Shown here in pieces: positions 22,265-28,775 of a DNA stretch of 28,775 bases. Within the stretch, counting starts at the first letter, position 1; each line of letters begins with the position of its first letter. Position numbers and translations under genes: made by a program. Origin of the DNA: Bacillota bacterium (GTDB taxonomy: Bacteria > Bacillota > Clostridia > Oscillospirales > Oscillospiraceae); assembly GCA_023395775.1 (NCBI GenBank), contig JAEWYA010000040.1, positions 1 through 28,775 on the forward strand. Reading direction: 5' to 3'. The notes beneath the pieces are model-generated. The model saw nothing but the letters and a program-made list of their open reading frames with translations, was not told the origin of the DNA and searched no databases.

Positions 22265-22379
22265 TATTCATTAGCCTTTTGAGTTGGGCTAGCCTGTCGC
22301 TAGTAAGAGGAATCCGCCGCTTTCGTAATGCAACTACGAGGGCGGCGATTTCTTTTGATTCGTCGGTAATGGTTTCCAT
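22191..22379 (-). CDS. Small phage protein, tail overlaps convergent gene
   Basis: A 62-residue protein, METITDESKEIAALVVALRK..., from ATG at 22379 with GGAAGGAGGAGCACC upstream. The first 39 residues read like an ordinary small phage protein; the last 23 run antisense through the 3' end of the + strand gene at 21881. It may be a shortened gene whose original end was replaced when the + strand gene came in. Not assigned to a family. Confidence 0.55.
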   Translation of the reverse strand: METITDESKEIAALVVALRKRRIPLTSDRLAQLKRLMNINFPADQGKSLCCIRMQRTQQTGR

Positions 22380-22435
22380 GGTGCTCCTCCTTCCTTCAGT
22401 TCCGGGTGGCGCTGGTCTTCTCCGCCACCCAGGCA

Positions 22436-22603
22436 TTACATCAGGCCGCGCCTGATCAGCTCCTCGCATTCGGCCACGATGGCCTCCCTGCGTCTCTTCC
22501 GGGCCTCCTCGGTGACACATGGGTCATGCACAGTCACACGGGCAACGCCATTTCTTGGCCCGAAGTCCACCGTGTATTCCGTTGTAATGTAAGCTGTTTT
22601 CAT
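22436..22603 (-). CDS. Small phage protein (55 aa)
   Basis: A 55-residue protein, MKTAYITTEYTVDFGPRNGV..., from ATG at 22603 with GGGGGGTGACGCCAG upstream. It has an N-terminal beta hairpin ('VARVTVHDPCVTEEARKRRR') and a basic helix. 'MKTAYITTEYxVDFG..VxVHDPCxTxEE' is a pattern I recall from small early Clostridia phage proteins. It follows the Cro-like gene in the same direction. Function unknown. Confidence 0.62.
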   Translation of the reverse strand: MKTAYITTEYTVDFGPRNGVARVTVHDPCVTEEARKRRREAIVAECEELIRRGLM

Positions 22604-22656
22604 CTGGCGTCACCCCCCTGCATCCTATTGATTTCCCGGGTTGTCCTATGCCGTAG

Positions 22657-22669
22657 TTGCACTACGCAA
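22657..22669. promoter_or_regulatory. 13-bp operator palindrome, copy 4
   Basis: TTGCACTACGCAA, the same palindrome as in the CI/Cro gap, here over the 3' end of the Cro-like gene (stop at 22662). It could bind the repressor and support DNA looping with the main operators. Confidence 0.65.
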
Positions 22670-22877
22670 CTTCACCGGTTAAAAAAAAGAACCGAAACTC
22701 TGCATCAGGAATCAGCAAAATTCCTTGCAGCTTTTCTGCTTCTTTTATCGTCATAGGACGCTTGTTATTGATTTTCTGCGACAAAACGCACTGAGACAGG
22801 CCCATTTGCTCCGCAACGGTGCCTTGGGTCAGCTTCATTGACTTCATTCTCTCTTTGACTGCTGATGTGTTTATCAT
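22662..22877 (-). CDS. Cro-like XRE repressor
   Basis: A 71-residue protein, MINTSAVKERMKSMKLTQGT... then 'VAEQMGLSQCVLSQKINNKR'. This is a single XRE helix-turn-helix ('LTQGTVAEQMGLSQCVLSQK'); the C-terminus is short and hydrophobic. ATG has AGGAGTATAAA upstream. It lies divergent to CI across a 165-bp gap with operators, the Cro position. Its promoter is TTGACA / TATATT. It should turn the lytic programme on by acting at the same operators. Confidence 0.8.
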   Translation of the reverse strand: MINTSAVKERMKSMKLTQGTVAEQMGLSQCVLSQKINNKRPMTIKEAEKLQGILLIPDAEFRFFFLTGEVA

Positions 22878-22897
22878 TTTATACTCCTTTCTTCATG

Positions 22898-22910
22898 TTG
22901 CACTATGCAA
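22898..22910. promoter_or_regulatory. 13-bp operator palindrome, copy 1 (Cro side)
   Basis: TTGCACTATGCAA. It sits just downstream of the -10 of the leftward promoter, in the initially transcribed region of the Cro-like gene, so a bound repressor would block the polymerase. Confidence 0.78.
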
Positions 22911-22918
22911 TTTTCTAT

Positions 22919-22947
22919 AATATATATCTTACGGTTTATTTTGTCAA
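22919..22947 (-). promoter_or_regulatory. Leftward early promoter
   Basis: On the - strand, -35 TTGACA (22947-22942), a 17-bp spacer and -10 TATATT (22924-22919). This is near consensus for sigma-A. It drives the Cro-like gene and the early - strand run, and has operator copies on both sides. Confidence 0.82.
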
Positions 22948-22960
22948 TAGCACTGCGCAA
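22948..22960. promoter_or_regulatory. 13-bp operator palindrome, copy 2
   Basis: TAGCACTGCGCAA, one base off the consensus half-site. It abuts the -35 of the leftward promoter, which is next to it at 22942-22947. Confidence 0.72.
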
Positions 22961-22978
22961 TTTTATTTTCTTGATTTA

Positions 22979-23007
22979 TTGCATTGCGCAATTCTTTGTG
23001 TTATAAT
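22979..23007 (+). promoter_or_regulatory. CI promoter with overlapping operator (copy 3)
   Basis: -35 TTGCAT (22979-22984), 17-bp spacer, -10 TATAAT (23002-23007). The -35 is inside the operator TTGCATTGCGCAA (22979-22991), so CI would repress its own gene. It drives the + strand lysogeny genes. Confidence 0.8.
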
Positions 23008-23042
23008 TCCTTGTGTCATAGTATAACTAAAGGAGTGATCTT

Positions 23043-23708
23043 GTGACTGAATTTATTCCTATCCTGACCGGCTCCCGAATAAAGCAAGTTCGCGAGGAAC
23101 GCGGGTTAACTTTAGATGATATTGCAATCAGTGTTGGTGTTGCCCGTTCTACTGTTCAGCGTTATGAGGCCGGCACTATTAAGAGGCCCAAGTTGCCGGT
23201 AATTGATGCCATTTCCAAAGTTCTTAACGTAAATCCAAGCTGGCTTTTAAATAAACAAACTGAGCGTGGAGTATACTCCACGCTCCCTTCCAACGCAATA
23301 CCCTACACCGCTCCAGTCCATACCGCTCCCATTCTGGGCCGTATCCCTGCTGGATGCCCTCTGCTGGCCACTGATGAAATCTTGGGGTATTCCCCCATTG
23401 AGTTTTCTGATGTGGAAAACTACTTCTGGCTTTCTGTACGCGGTGACAGCATGATAAATGCGGGAATCCACACCGGCGACATGGTCTTAATTCGCAAACA
23501 AACCTGTGCCGATGACGGCCAGATCGTGGCTGCCCGCGTCAATGGTGATGAAGCCACCTTGAAGCGTTTTCACCGCTCCGGTGACACTGTAATGCTGGTT
23601 CCTGAAAACCCCAAATATATGCCTATTCCCATCCCTGCTTCCGCATTTGAGACTGGCGACGCCTCCATTATCGGCGTTGTCGTTGAACTAAAACGTAAAT
23701 TTATTTGA
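23043..23708 (+). CDS. CI-type repressor, XRE plus S24 peptidase
   Basis: A 221-residue protein from GTG at 23043 (AAGGAGTGATCTT upstream). The N-terminal XRE HTH is 'LTLDDIAISVGVARSTVQRY' (22-41). A linker leads to the LexA-type self-cleaving domain: cut site A103-G104 in 'GRIPAGCPL', Ser136 in 'VRGDSMINAG' and Lys174 in 'ATLKRF'. All key residues are present, so it should be cleaved after RecA activation, and the prophage is likely inducible by DNA damage. It binds the 13-bp operators by inference. It opens a + strand unit with the two membrane genes and the integrase. Confidence 0.9.
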   Translation: MTEFIPILTGSRIKQVREERGLTLDDIAISVGVARSTVQRYEAGTIKRPKLPVIDAISKVLNVNPSWLLNKQTERGVYSTLPSNAIPYTAPVHTAPILGRIPAGCPLLATDEILGYSPIEFSDVENYFWLSVRGDSMINAGIHTGDMVLIRKQTCADDGQIVAARVNGDEATLKRFHRSGDTVMLVPENPKYMPIPIPASAFETGDASIIGVVVELKRKFI

Positions 23709-23722
23709 CTGGAGGCATGACT

Positions 23723-24163
23723 ATGTCGCAGGGGTCTTCCTTTGACGAATTAGTAGAACATGCAAAATCGCAGTCGTCTTCTCCATCTTCATCAGATTTT
23801 CCCCCGCTTTCTCCAGAAGAAGAGGCAACCTTGAAGCGTGCAGCGCAAATGATTACCGACTCAACACCCAAGCCGCATCTTTCATGGGCGGAACGCACAA
23901 AGGCTGCTGGTTTATTCATTGTTTTATTGATCGGCGGTGTTGGCGGCGGTGTATCACTCGCTCACGTCTTGTCTTATTTCGGTTTTTCTGACTTATTGCA
24001 AGGCATTATATGCCTTGTGTTCTGGTGCGCATATATGATGCTTATTAGCAAGATTGAACTGAAGTCTGATGCAAAAAGCAGTTATGAACGTGGCTATTCT
24101 GACGGTTATGCTACTGGTGAGAGCGAAGGCCTCATGAAAGGTGTTTCTGTAAAGCAGCTATGA
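23723..24163 (+). CDS. Membrane protein with Gly-Tyr repeat tail
   Basis: A 146-residue protein; ATG at 23723 is chosen because GGAGG is 7 nt upstream, whereas the ATG at 23717 is too close. The Ser-rich, charged N-terminus (1-55) is followed by two membrane segments (about 60-82 and 91-109). The tail has 'YERGYSDGYATGESEG' (121-136), a GYxxG-type repeat. It is AT-rich compared with the structural genes. It starts 15 nt after cI, so it should be made in the lysogen. An exclusion or membrane-anchored partner role is possible; not recognised. Confidence 0.7.
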   Translation: MSQGSSFDELVEHAKSQSSSPSSSDFPPLSPEEEATLKRAAQMITDSTPKPHLSWAERTKAAGLFIVLLIGGVGGGVSLAHVLSYFGFSDLLQGIICLVFWCAYMMLISKIELKSDAKSSYERGYSDGYATGESEGLMKGVSVKQL

Positions 24164-24175
24164 AAGGAATCGTTT

Positions 24176-24511
24176 ATGCGGAATAAATTGAATTATTTCT
24201 TAGCGCACGCTTTTTGGATCCTGCTTGGTGTGGCAATGTTGGCATATGGAGTCCACGCCATCTACTCAGCCGGATATCAAGCTGGGTGCGAAAAGTCTTC
24301 TAGCACTGAGCTCATCATACATCCAGTATCAGATGATGGTTCCTATGATGTTGGATACGATGACGGCCACCATGAAGGATACAAAGAAGGCTATGATGAA
24401 GGTTTCAATAGTGCCAGTACCGCTATTATCGACACCATGGATCCCGAATATCGGCAAAAATGGTGGGATGCAAATATTGATATGATAATAGAAATGGGAA
24501 TCGGATATTGA
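24176..24511 (+). CDS. Membrane protein with Gly-Tyr repeats
   Basis: A 111-residue protein from ATG at 24176 (GAAAGGAATCGTTT upstream). One N-terminal membrane segment (about 8-31) is followed by an acidic repeat stretch, 'YDVGYDDGHHEGYKEGYDEG' (57-76), of the same GYxxG type as in the previous gene. It ends in 'WWDANIDMIIEMGIGY'. It is between the first membrane gene and the integrase and should be co-expressed with CI. Function unknown; the shared repeat hints that the two proteins act together. Confidence 0.7.
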   Translation: MRNKLNYFLAHAFWILLGVAMLAYGVHAIYSAGYQAGCEKSSSTELIIHPVSDDGSYDVGYDDGHHEGYKEGYDEGFNSASTAIIDTMDPEYRQKWWDANIDMIIEMGIGY

Positions 24512-24520
24512 GGTGACACC

Positions 24521-26059
24521 ATGAAACGCGAAACCCTTGACGAATATAAGCGCACAGGTCGGTATGTCCACACCGCTATGTATTTGCGTAAATCCCGTGA
24601 AGAACAGGGCATGAATACCGAAGAGACCCTACGTAAGCACCGCACCCTTCTGGATGCCTACGCTGAGAAAGTCGGCCTTGAAATTGGGCCGGAGGATATA
24701 TACCAGGAAGTGGTTTCTGGTGAAAGTCTATTCTCCCGTCCGAAGATGCTCTCTCTTCTTGAAGCGGTCTCCAACGGCCGGTATGAAGCCGTCCTGTGCA
24801 TTGATATGCAGCGTCTAGGCCGTGGCGGTATGTACGATCAGGGCCTTATTTTGGATACCTTCAAATTCTCCGAAACTCTGATTATCACTCCGGAGCGTCT
24901 TTATGACCTAACAAAGGAACTCGATGAACAGGCTGCCGAGATGGAGACTTTCCTTTCCCGCGGTGAATATCGGATGATTACAAAGCGTCTCCGCCGCGGA
25001 CTGATGCAAGTGATTGATAACGGTGCTTATACATCGAACCCGCCTTATGGATACGAACGCTGCTATATTAACAAGCTTCCCACGCTGAAGATCATCCCCG
25101 AGGAAGCGGAAATTGTCCGGCAGATCTTCCAGATGTATGCCGATGGAAACGGCTGCACCGTTATCGAGCGGGCAATCAATGCCCTGGGTGCTCATGGCCG
25201 ACGCGGCAGCAGTTTCAACCGAAACACCATTCGCTTGATTCTGGGCAATCCGGTGTACATAGGAAAAATCCGCTGGGACAAAACTTCTACCATTAAAACA
25301 GGAGTCGGATCCAGCCGTCAGAAAAAGGTAGTCTATAACAAAAGCGAGCAGTGGAAGATTATTGATGGCCGCCATCTTCCAATCATCTCTCAGTCGCTGT
25401 GGGACGCCGTCCAGAAACAGCGCGACAAGAAATATTTTTACGTGGGCAGCAATCGTGTTGCAAGTCCGCTTGCCGGCCTGGTCCGTTGTTCAAAATGCGG
25501 TCGATTGATGAACATGATGGGGCAGGGCAACGGCATCCCCTATCTTCTCTGCCCCACTCCCGGCTGCTGTGCTGGTGCCAAATTTGAGTTTGTCGAGCAA
25601 GCGGTCCTTCGCCAACTTGTAGAACTCTCCAAGAATCTGGATATCCGCGTGTCTAATCAGGTCGCCCCTGATACCTCGCACCTGGAGCAAATGCTTGCAA
25701 AAGCCAAAGATCAGCTTCCCCGCATAGAAGAACGCCGCAACCGTTTGTATTCCCTTCTGGAGGACGGCACCTATTCCCGAGCCGTGTTCTCCGACCGTAT
25801 GCAGGTACTGTCCCAGGAGGAAGAAAATCTGAACGCTGCCATTTCTTCTCTTGAAAGTGAGATTCATGTGGCGCAGGCCAGAAATGAAGAAAAGCAGCTC
25901 TCTCAGCTGGAAACCGTTCTTGAACACTATCAAAGTGCCCCGATTCCCGGCAAAAAAGAACTGCTACATTCTGTAATTTCTGAGATCCTCTACACGAAAG
26001 AAAAGAAGACGAAACCCGCAGATTTCCATTTGGATATCACCCTTCGCGATTTCTTTTAA
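24521..26059 (+). CDS. Large serine integrase
   Basis: A 512-residue recombinase from ATG at 24521. The resolvase domain holds the catalytic Ser25 in 'AMYLRKSREEQG' and the 'VLCIDMQRLGRGG' stretch (91-103). The recombinase domain follows ('NPPYGYERCYINKLPTLKII', 'NRNTIRLILGNPVYIGKIRW'). The zinc ribbon (about 320-350) has 'RCSKCGRL' and 'CPTPGCC'. A coiled coil (about 385-460) follows, needed for synapsis and directionality. It joins attP to attB without host factors; excision needs a recombination directionality factor, not yet identified here. The stop is only 20 bp before the remnant of the host gene, so the attachment site is right beside it. Confidence 0.93.
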   Translation: MKRETLDEYKRTGRYVHTAMYLRKSREEQGMNTEETLRKHRTLLDAYAEKVGLEIGPEDIYQEVVSGESLFSRPKMLSLLEAVSNGRYEAVLCIDMQRLGRGGMYDQGLILDTFKFSETLIITPERLYDLTKELDEQAAEMETFLSRGEYRMITKRLRRGLMQVIDNGAYTSNPPYGYERCYINKLPTLKIIPEEAEIVRQIFQMYADGNGCTVIERAINALGAHGRRGSSFNRNTIRLILGNPVYIGKIRWDKTSTIKTGVGSSRQKKVVYNKSEQWKIIDGRHLPIISQSLWDAVQKQRDKKYFYVGSNRVASPLAGLVRCSKCGRLMNMMGQGNGIPYLLCPTPGCCAGAKFEFVEQAVLRQLVELSKNLDIRVSNQVAPDTSHLEQMLAKAKDQLPRIEERRNRLYSLLEDGTYSRAVFSDRMQVLSQEEENLNAAISSLESEIHVAQARNEEKQLSQLETVLEHYQSAPIPGKKELLHSVISEILYTKEKKTKPADFHLDITLRDFF

Positions 26060-26120
26060 TTCAAATCTTTAAAACTGCTCATTGTCTCTCTCTGCACGAG
26101 TCATAGATCTTTTTGGTGTG
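26060..26120. other. Phage-chromosome attachment junction
   Basis: The integrase stop (26059) and the 3' end of the truncated host reading frame (26079) are only 20 bp apart. The host-type protein reads up to about 'IYDSC' and then ends in foreign codons ERQ and stop, so the crossover is near 26085-26105. The exact core cannot be set without the other end. Confidence 0.7.
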
Positions 26121-26186
26121 AATACAAACCGCCTCGCGGATGCCACGGGGGTCATCCACAGGTCCGGGCATGATCTTGTCAGGCAT
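26079..26186 (-). pseudogene. 5' remnant of host gene split by phage
   Basis: A 35-codon frame, MPDKIMPGPVDDPRGIREAV then 'CIHTKKIYDSCRERQ', with ATG at 26186 and GGAGGTATTGC upstream. I recall a conserved Clostridia protein of about 140 residues that begins this way ('...DxPRGIREAVCIHTKKIYDxCRDKDC'). The first 32 residues match its style and then the frame ends at the phage border. The rest should lie at the other end of the prophage. The function of the intact gene is unknown to me; a spore-related one has been suspected. Confidence 0.72.
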
Positions 26187-26251
26187 TGCAATACCTCCTA
26201 TTTAAGTAGCTGTGAAAGAAAGACTCTTTCAGTCCAGTCTATGCTTCTCAG

Positions 26252-26293
26252 AAAAAAGAGTGAGCACTCCGGGCCTAAACCCCGGAGTGCTCA
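26252..26293 (-). terminator. Intrinsic terminator of the CheY gene
   Basis: TGAGCACTCCGGG (26261-26273) pairs perfectly with CCCGGAGTGCTCA (26281-26293), 13 bp with a 7-nt loop. On the - strand a T6 run follows (plus strand AAAAAA at 26252-26257). It ends transcription from the response regulator gene before the phage border. The gap between it and 26428 shows nothing else I can name. Confidence 0.88.
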
Positions 26294-26428
26294 TAAAAAA
26301 ACAAGTGGACACTCAGGCTTAAGCTATCCCAACAAGAAAGCAAAAAGCTTTGAGCAAAAAACAGGATTTCAAACTCCTCCTGAAAATCATGACACAGAGA
26401 TTCTTTCCAGGGAACAGCCGGTCCGCCG

Positions 26429-26797
26429 TCACTTCAGCGCACAGGAAAGGCTGCTCAGCAGCTGCGCCCGGTCAAACGGCTTGAAAACGAAGCCCTTTGC
26501 TCCGATCTTGACGGCTTCATCCACCAGATCGTCATACGCCAGCGAGGATACCATTAAAATCCGCGCGTCGCGATCCATCTCCATAATTTCGCGCGCTGCA
26601 TTCAGCCCATCCGCTCCGGGCATTACAATGTCCATTGTGACCACGTCCGGGCGATACTCCTGATAACGCTCGACCGCCTCCTCGCCGCTGCGGCAAAAGC
26701 AAACGATTTCAAAGTCCGAATCCAGAAGAAGTTCCGCCATCCTTTTATGGACGATCCGGGAATCATCCACAATCATAATCTTTTTACTCAAGCTCAT
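26429..26797 (-). CDS. cheY: CheY-like response regulator (single domain)
   Basis: A 122-residue receiver domain with no output domain. D11 and D12 in 'IVDDSRIV', the phosphate-accepting D56 in 'VVTMDIVMPG', S84/S85 in 'ILMVSSLA' and K106 in 'VFKPFD' are all present. It would take phosphate from CheA and pass the signal on to the flagellar switch or another target. The ATG (26797) has GGGGAGA close upstream. It is 45 nt downstream of the CheX-like gene, so the two are likely one unit. A chromosomal gene. Confidence 0.88.
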   Translation of the reverse strand: MSLSKKIMIVDDSRIVHKRMAELLLDSDFEIVCFCRSGEEAVERYQEYRPDVVTMDIVMPGADGLNAAREIMEMDRDARILMVSSLAYDDLVDEAVKIGAKGFVFKPFDRAQLLSSLSCALK

Positions 26798-26842
26798 TCT
26801 CCCCTTTCACTTTGTTGAATGTTTTCACCAAATGGACTGCCG

Positions 26843-27343
26843 CTATTTTACCGAATCCGCGATTATAGCGGAACGCCAATTATAGATGATATCTATTTCC
26901 ACATCTCCGCCGTCTTGAAAGCTCATGCGTTCCGACGAACCGCCCAGCGGCGGGTGGCGGCCGTCGTGTGCAAAGCGGGGCGGAGAAAAGAGGACGTTTG
27001 CCCGGTATCTGTGGGCGATCTCGCTGACGATATTGCCGCAGAGAATGTTGAGGAACTCCTTGGCGGCCTCCTCAATCTCCTCGGGGTCTCCGGAGGATTC
27101 CCCCAGCATTCCCTGCGCAATGCGGCGCAGGGTTTTTCTGCTTGCACATAGGACCAGCTGCACCTGATAGGCGCCTTTGGTCGTTGTATAGACGGCGCAG
27201 CAGGGCGGCTTTGGCTTCCGGGTCGGCCGATCCATCCTAAGCTGAATATTGGCCACCTTCCGTGCGAGCCGCACGGTCATCTGGCTGATCAGTGGGCTAA
27301 GAACGCTACAGTTCAAGCTGAGCGTTACATCCGACTCATTCAA
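26843..27343 (-). CDS. cheX: CheX-like CheY-P phosphatase
   Basis: A 166-residue protein; the start must be TTG at 27343 (GAGGGCGG upstream). The active-site motif E-x2-N is E96 and N99 in 'EEAAKEFLNILCGNIVSEIA'. The beta-strands and helix order fit CheX (CheC/CheX/FliY family). CheX removes phosphate from CheY-P, and the next gene is a CheY. It lies between the DUF342 gene and cheY. A chromosomal gene. It might be a CheC, but a single active-site motif favours CheX. Confidence 0.78.
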   Translation of the reverse strand: MNESDVTLSLNCSVLSPLISQMTVRLARKVANIQLRMDRPTRKPKPPCCAVYTTTKGAYQVQLVLCASRKTLRRIAQGMLGESSGDPEEIEEAAKEFLNILCGNIVSEIAHRYRANVLFSPPRFAHDGRHPPLGGSSERMSFQDGGDVEIDIIYNWRSAIIADSVK

Positions 27344-27384
27344 TCCGAACCGCCCTCTCTCCTTAGTGCGCTGCTATTAGGCGC

Positions 27385-28775
27385 TTAGTTTCCGTAAGCA
27401 CGAATATTTTTTCCCACAAGTCTGAAGGTACAGCGCGGCAGCATCTCCGCCACACAGAAGCTGCCCGGCCCGATGGTGACCACGGTTTTCGGGTAGATGG
27501 TGTCGCCGCGCAGATAGCAGTCGGAGTAATCGCTGAGCTGCACCTCAATCGCCGCCAGCTGCTTTTCCAGCCGCTTTTCCTTGATGGCAAGCCCCGTCAG
27601 GCGCAGGCGGTATTTGGACTGCGCAATCATCCTGAGAGATTCGTCCTGCTGTCCTCCGCTTTGGGACATTGTCTCCTGCAGAGACTCCATTTCCTGACGA
27701 ATATTGTCCAGTCGGAGCTCGATTTCCTGACGCAATTCCTTTCGGCAGGGGTATTCGCCCAAGGTAATCTGGGTGCCGCGTTCGGACTGGCTGCCGATGG
27801 TTTTCGCTTCAATATAGCGGGCAGCCACGATACTGCCGCCTACCGTTATGCCGCGCCCCTCCGTAATGCTGATGTGATCGTCGCTGTACAAATAGGCGCA
27901 GATAGCGTATTCAGATCGGATTGACCTGCCCGCATACACGATGCAGTGCTCCAGATATTTTGCGGACACGTCCTGTCCGGCACGAATTGTGGCCTCGTCC
28001 TCTCCCACAACACCGGCAAGAATGATGACGTTTTTCTCCGCCTGAACGTAGGAGTTTTCCACGGAACCCGAAATGACCACGGAACCGGAGGCCCGGATCA
28101 CATTCAGACGCAGCACGTCGCCCATGATCCACACGTCCCCGTCAAAGTCGATGGTGTCGGCGTCCTCGTCCAGTCCATCCTCCACGGTGTACGTCTGCTG
28201 CACTTGGAAACGGCTGTCTTCAAAAAACAGATACCCCTCTGTCGCGGCAATCAGCGTTTCCCCGTCGATCGTGGTATTCTTTCCCGCGAGAAGAACGCCC
28301 TCCTTCACTGGCGCCGCCGGTACGGCTGTGCCCTGAACATCTCTGCCGGGAGTCCCCCGATGCGCGGGAGTCCTGTGGCAAAGCAGCGTTCCTTTGCTGA
28401 TTTTATCAAGATATTTCGGATTCAGCATGGCCGCAATCCGCATCTCGTCGCTTTGCGGTATGCCCAGCTCCCGGGGAAAAAGCTCCTGTACAAAGCCGTC
28501 CTGGCTTTTTCCGGGCAGGGTTCCGCAGGCTACCAGTACGATTTTGAAGTAGAGCTGCTCATCCGCAATGCGCCTGAGCCCCGCCGAGTCGACTCCGGAA
28601 ATCACCATATACGCGTCCAGCAGTTCCCACAGCTCCTGCATCTCCACCGGCTTGCCGCCGCCCACGGGAGGAAACACCATAATCCACGCGGCCATACGGT
28701 TCTGCGAGAGATACAGAATGGGCTTTGCGTTCGATTGGAGCTTCTTCCCGTCTTCCATGTGGCTGGTGCGGTAGG
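27385..28775 (-). CDS. fapA: FapA-like DUF342 protein, 5' end off the window
   Basis: The frame stays open to the right edge. An ATG at 28758 is possible, but has no ribosome site, so the real start is probably beyond the edge. Residues from about 130 carry the DUF342 beta-helix: 'GVLLAGKNTTIDGETLIAAT', 'VWIMGDVLRLNVIRASGSVV', 'SVENSYVQAEKNVIILAG', 'GRSIRSEYAICAYLYSDD'. A coiled coil and a final beta part ('TVVTIGPGSFCVAEML') follow. FapA-like proteins are linked with flagella and cell-surface regulation. Neighbours CheX and CheY support a motility or signalling context. A chromosomal gene. Confidence 0.8.
   Translation of the reverse strand, partial: YRTSHMEDGKKLQSNAKPILYLSQNRMAAWIMVFPPVGGGKPVEMQELWELLDAYMVISGVDSAGLRRIADEQLYFKIVLVACGTLPGKSQDGFVQELFPRELGIPQSDEMRIAAMLNPKYLDKISKGTLLCHRTPAHRGTPGRDVQGTAVPAAPVKEGVLLAGKNTTIDGETLIAATEGYLFFEDSRFQVQQTYTVEDGLDEDADTIDFDGDVWIMGDVLRLNVIRASGSVVISGSVENSYVQAEKNVIILAGVVGEDEATIRAGQDVSAKYLEHCIVYAGRSIRSEYAICAYLYSDDHISITEGRGITVGGSIVAARYIEAKTIGSQSERGTQITLGEYPCRKELRQEIELRLDNIRQEMESLQETMSQSGGQQDESLRMIAQSKYRLRLTGLAIKEKRLEKQLAAIEVQLSDYSDCYLRGDTIYPKTVVTIGPGSFCVAEMLPRCTFRLVGKNIRAYGN

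Larger units (their letters stand above)
1..26090. mobile_element. Prophage, left end outside window
   Basis: Integrase, CI-type repressor, terminase, portal, scaffold, capsid and tail genes form one continuous phage genome. The right border lies within about 60 bp downstream of the integrase stop, where the sequence turns into a truncated host gene. The left border is not in the window because a tail fibre gene runs off the edge. The large serine recombinase, the divergent repressor region and the particle genes are each recognisable. The short-tail (podovirus-like) assignment rests on the adaptor and stabilisation-like proteins and on the lack of tape measure or sheath genes so far, so it is tentative. 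Confidence 0.93.

Noticed and set aside
26213..26231. 7-bp inverted repeat in the leader of the truncated host gene
   Set aside because: Short, with a 5-nt loop and no T-run or operator match; could occur by chance.
26082..26663. + strand frame across the junction and into cheY
   Set aside because: It crosses a strong terminator hairpin and is antisense to the cheY active-site codons; no ribosome site.
1..28775. CRISPR array, tRNA, rRNA or diversity-generating retroelement
   Set aside because: I saw no regularly spaced direct repeats, no tRNA-like cloverleaf, and no reverse transcriptase. Serine, not tyrosine, integrase also fits the lack of a tRNA target.

Overview
The window is most of an integrated tailed phage (prophage) plus its right-hand chromosomal flank. 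The host looks like a Gram-positive, spore-forming-class Firmicute of the Clostridia, probably an Oscillospiraceae-type gut bacterium. The reasons are strong AGGAGG-type ribosome binding sites, moderately high GC, a FapA (DUF342) / CheX / CheY set in the flank, and small phage proteins of the kind I associate with Clostridiales prophages. The genus is inference only.

Layout from right to left, which is the reading direction of most genes. (1) 26252-28775 is chromosome: a FapA-like DUF342 protein, a CheX-like phosphatase and a single-domain CheY, with a strong terminator. (2) About 26060-26190 is the phage-chromosome junction. A large serine integrase gene stops here, and facing it is the 5' remnant (35 codons) of a conserved host gene that the phage has split. 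(3) 22657-26059 is the lysogeny module on the + strand: a LexA-like CI repressor, two small membrane proteins with Gly-Tyr repeats, and the integrase. A divergent Cro-like gene lies to its left. Four copies of a 13-bp palindrome (consensus TTGCAYTRYGCAA) act as probable operators. (4) 14813-22603 is the early region on the - strand: small unknown genes, an HNH-like protein, a membrane-anchored 3D-domain protein, and a PcfK-like / PcfJ-like / DUF3102 / DUF3850 run. Two + strand islands interrupt it: a small XRE gene inside a 305-bp segment bounded by near-perfect 30-bp inverted repeats, and an AT-rich gene with its own promoter. (5) 8479-14755 holds the large terminase, a chain of overlapping small (often Cys-rich) genes, a HUH-type replication endonuclease and a small helix-turn-helix protein. 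It ends in a strong terminator at 8385-8427. (6) 1-8300 is the late structural module: small terminase, portal, two small proteins, scaffold, decoration-like protein, major capsid, head-tail adaptor, tail-nozzle/stabilisation-like protein and the start of a tail fibre. The protein set fits a short-tailed (podovirus-like) particle, but the rest of the tail and the lysis genes lie off the left edge.

How it may work together: CI holds the divergent early promoter through the 13-bp operators. After induction, the - strand operon is read through the early genes and terL to the HUH endonuclease and the HTH protein. A terminator then separates this from the capsid genes, so late expression probably needs the HTH protein as activator. 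No DNA polymerase, helicase or primase is visible, which leaves the HUH protein as the only replication candidate in the window. The points most worth following are the inverted-repeat XRE cassette, the HUH protein with a large dyad upstream of it, the split terminase with an intervening terminator, and the disrupted host gene.
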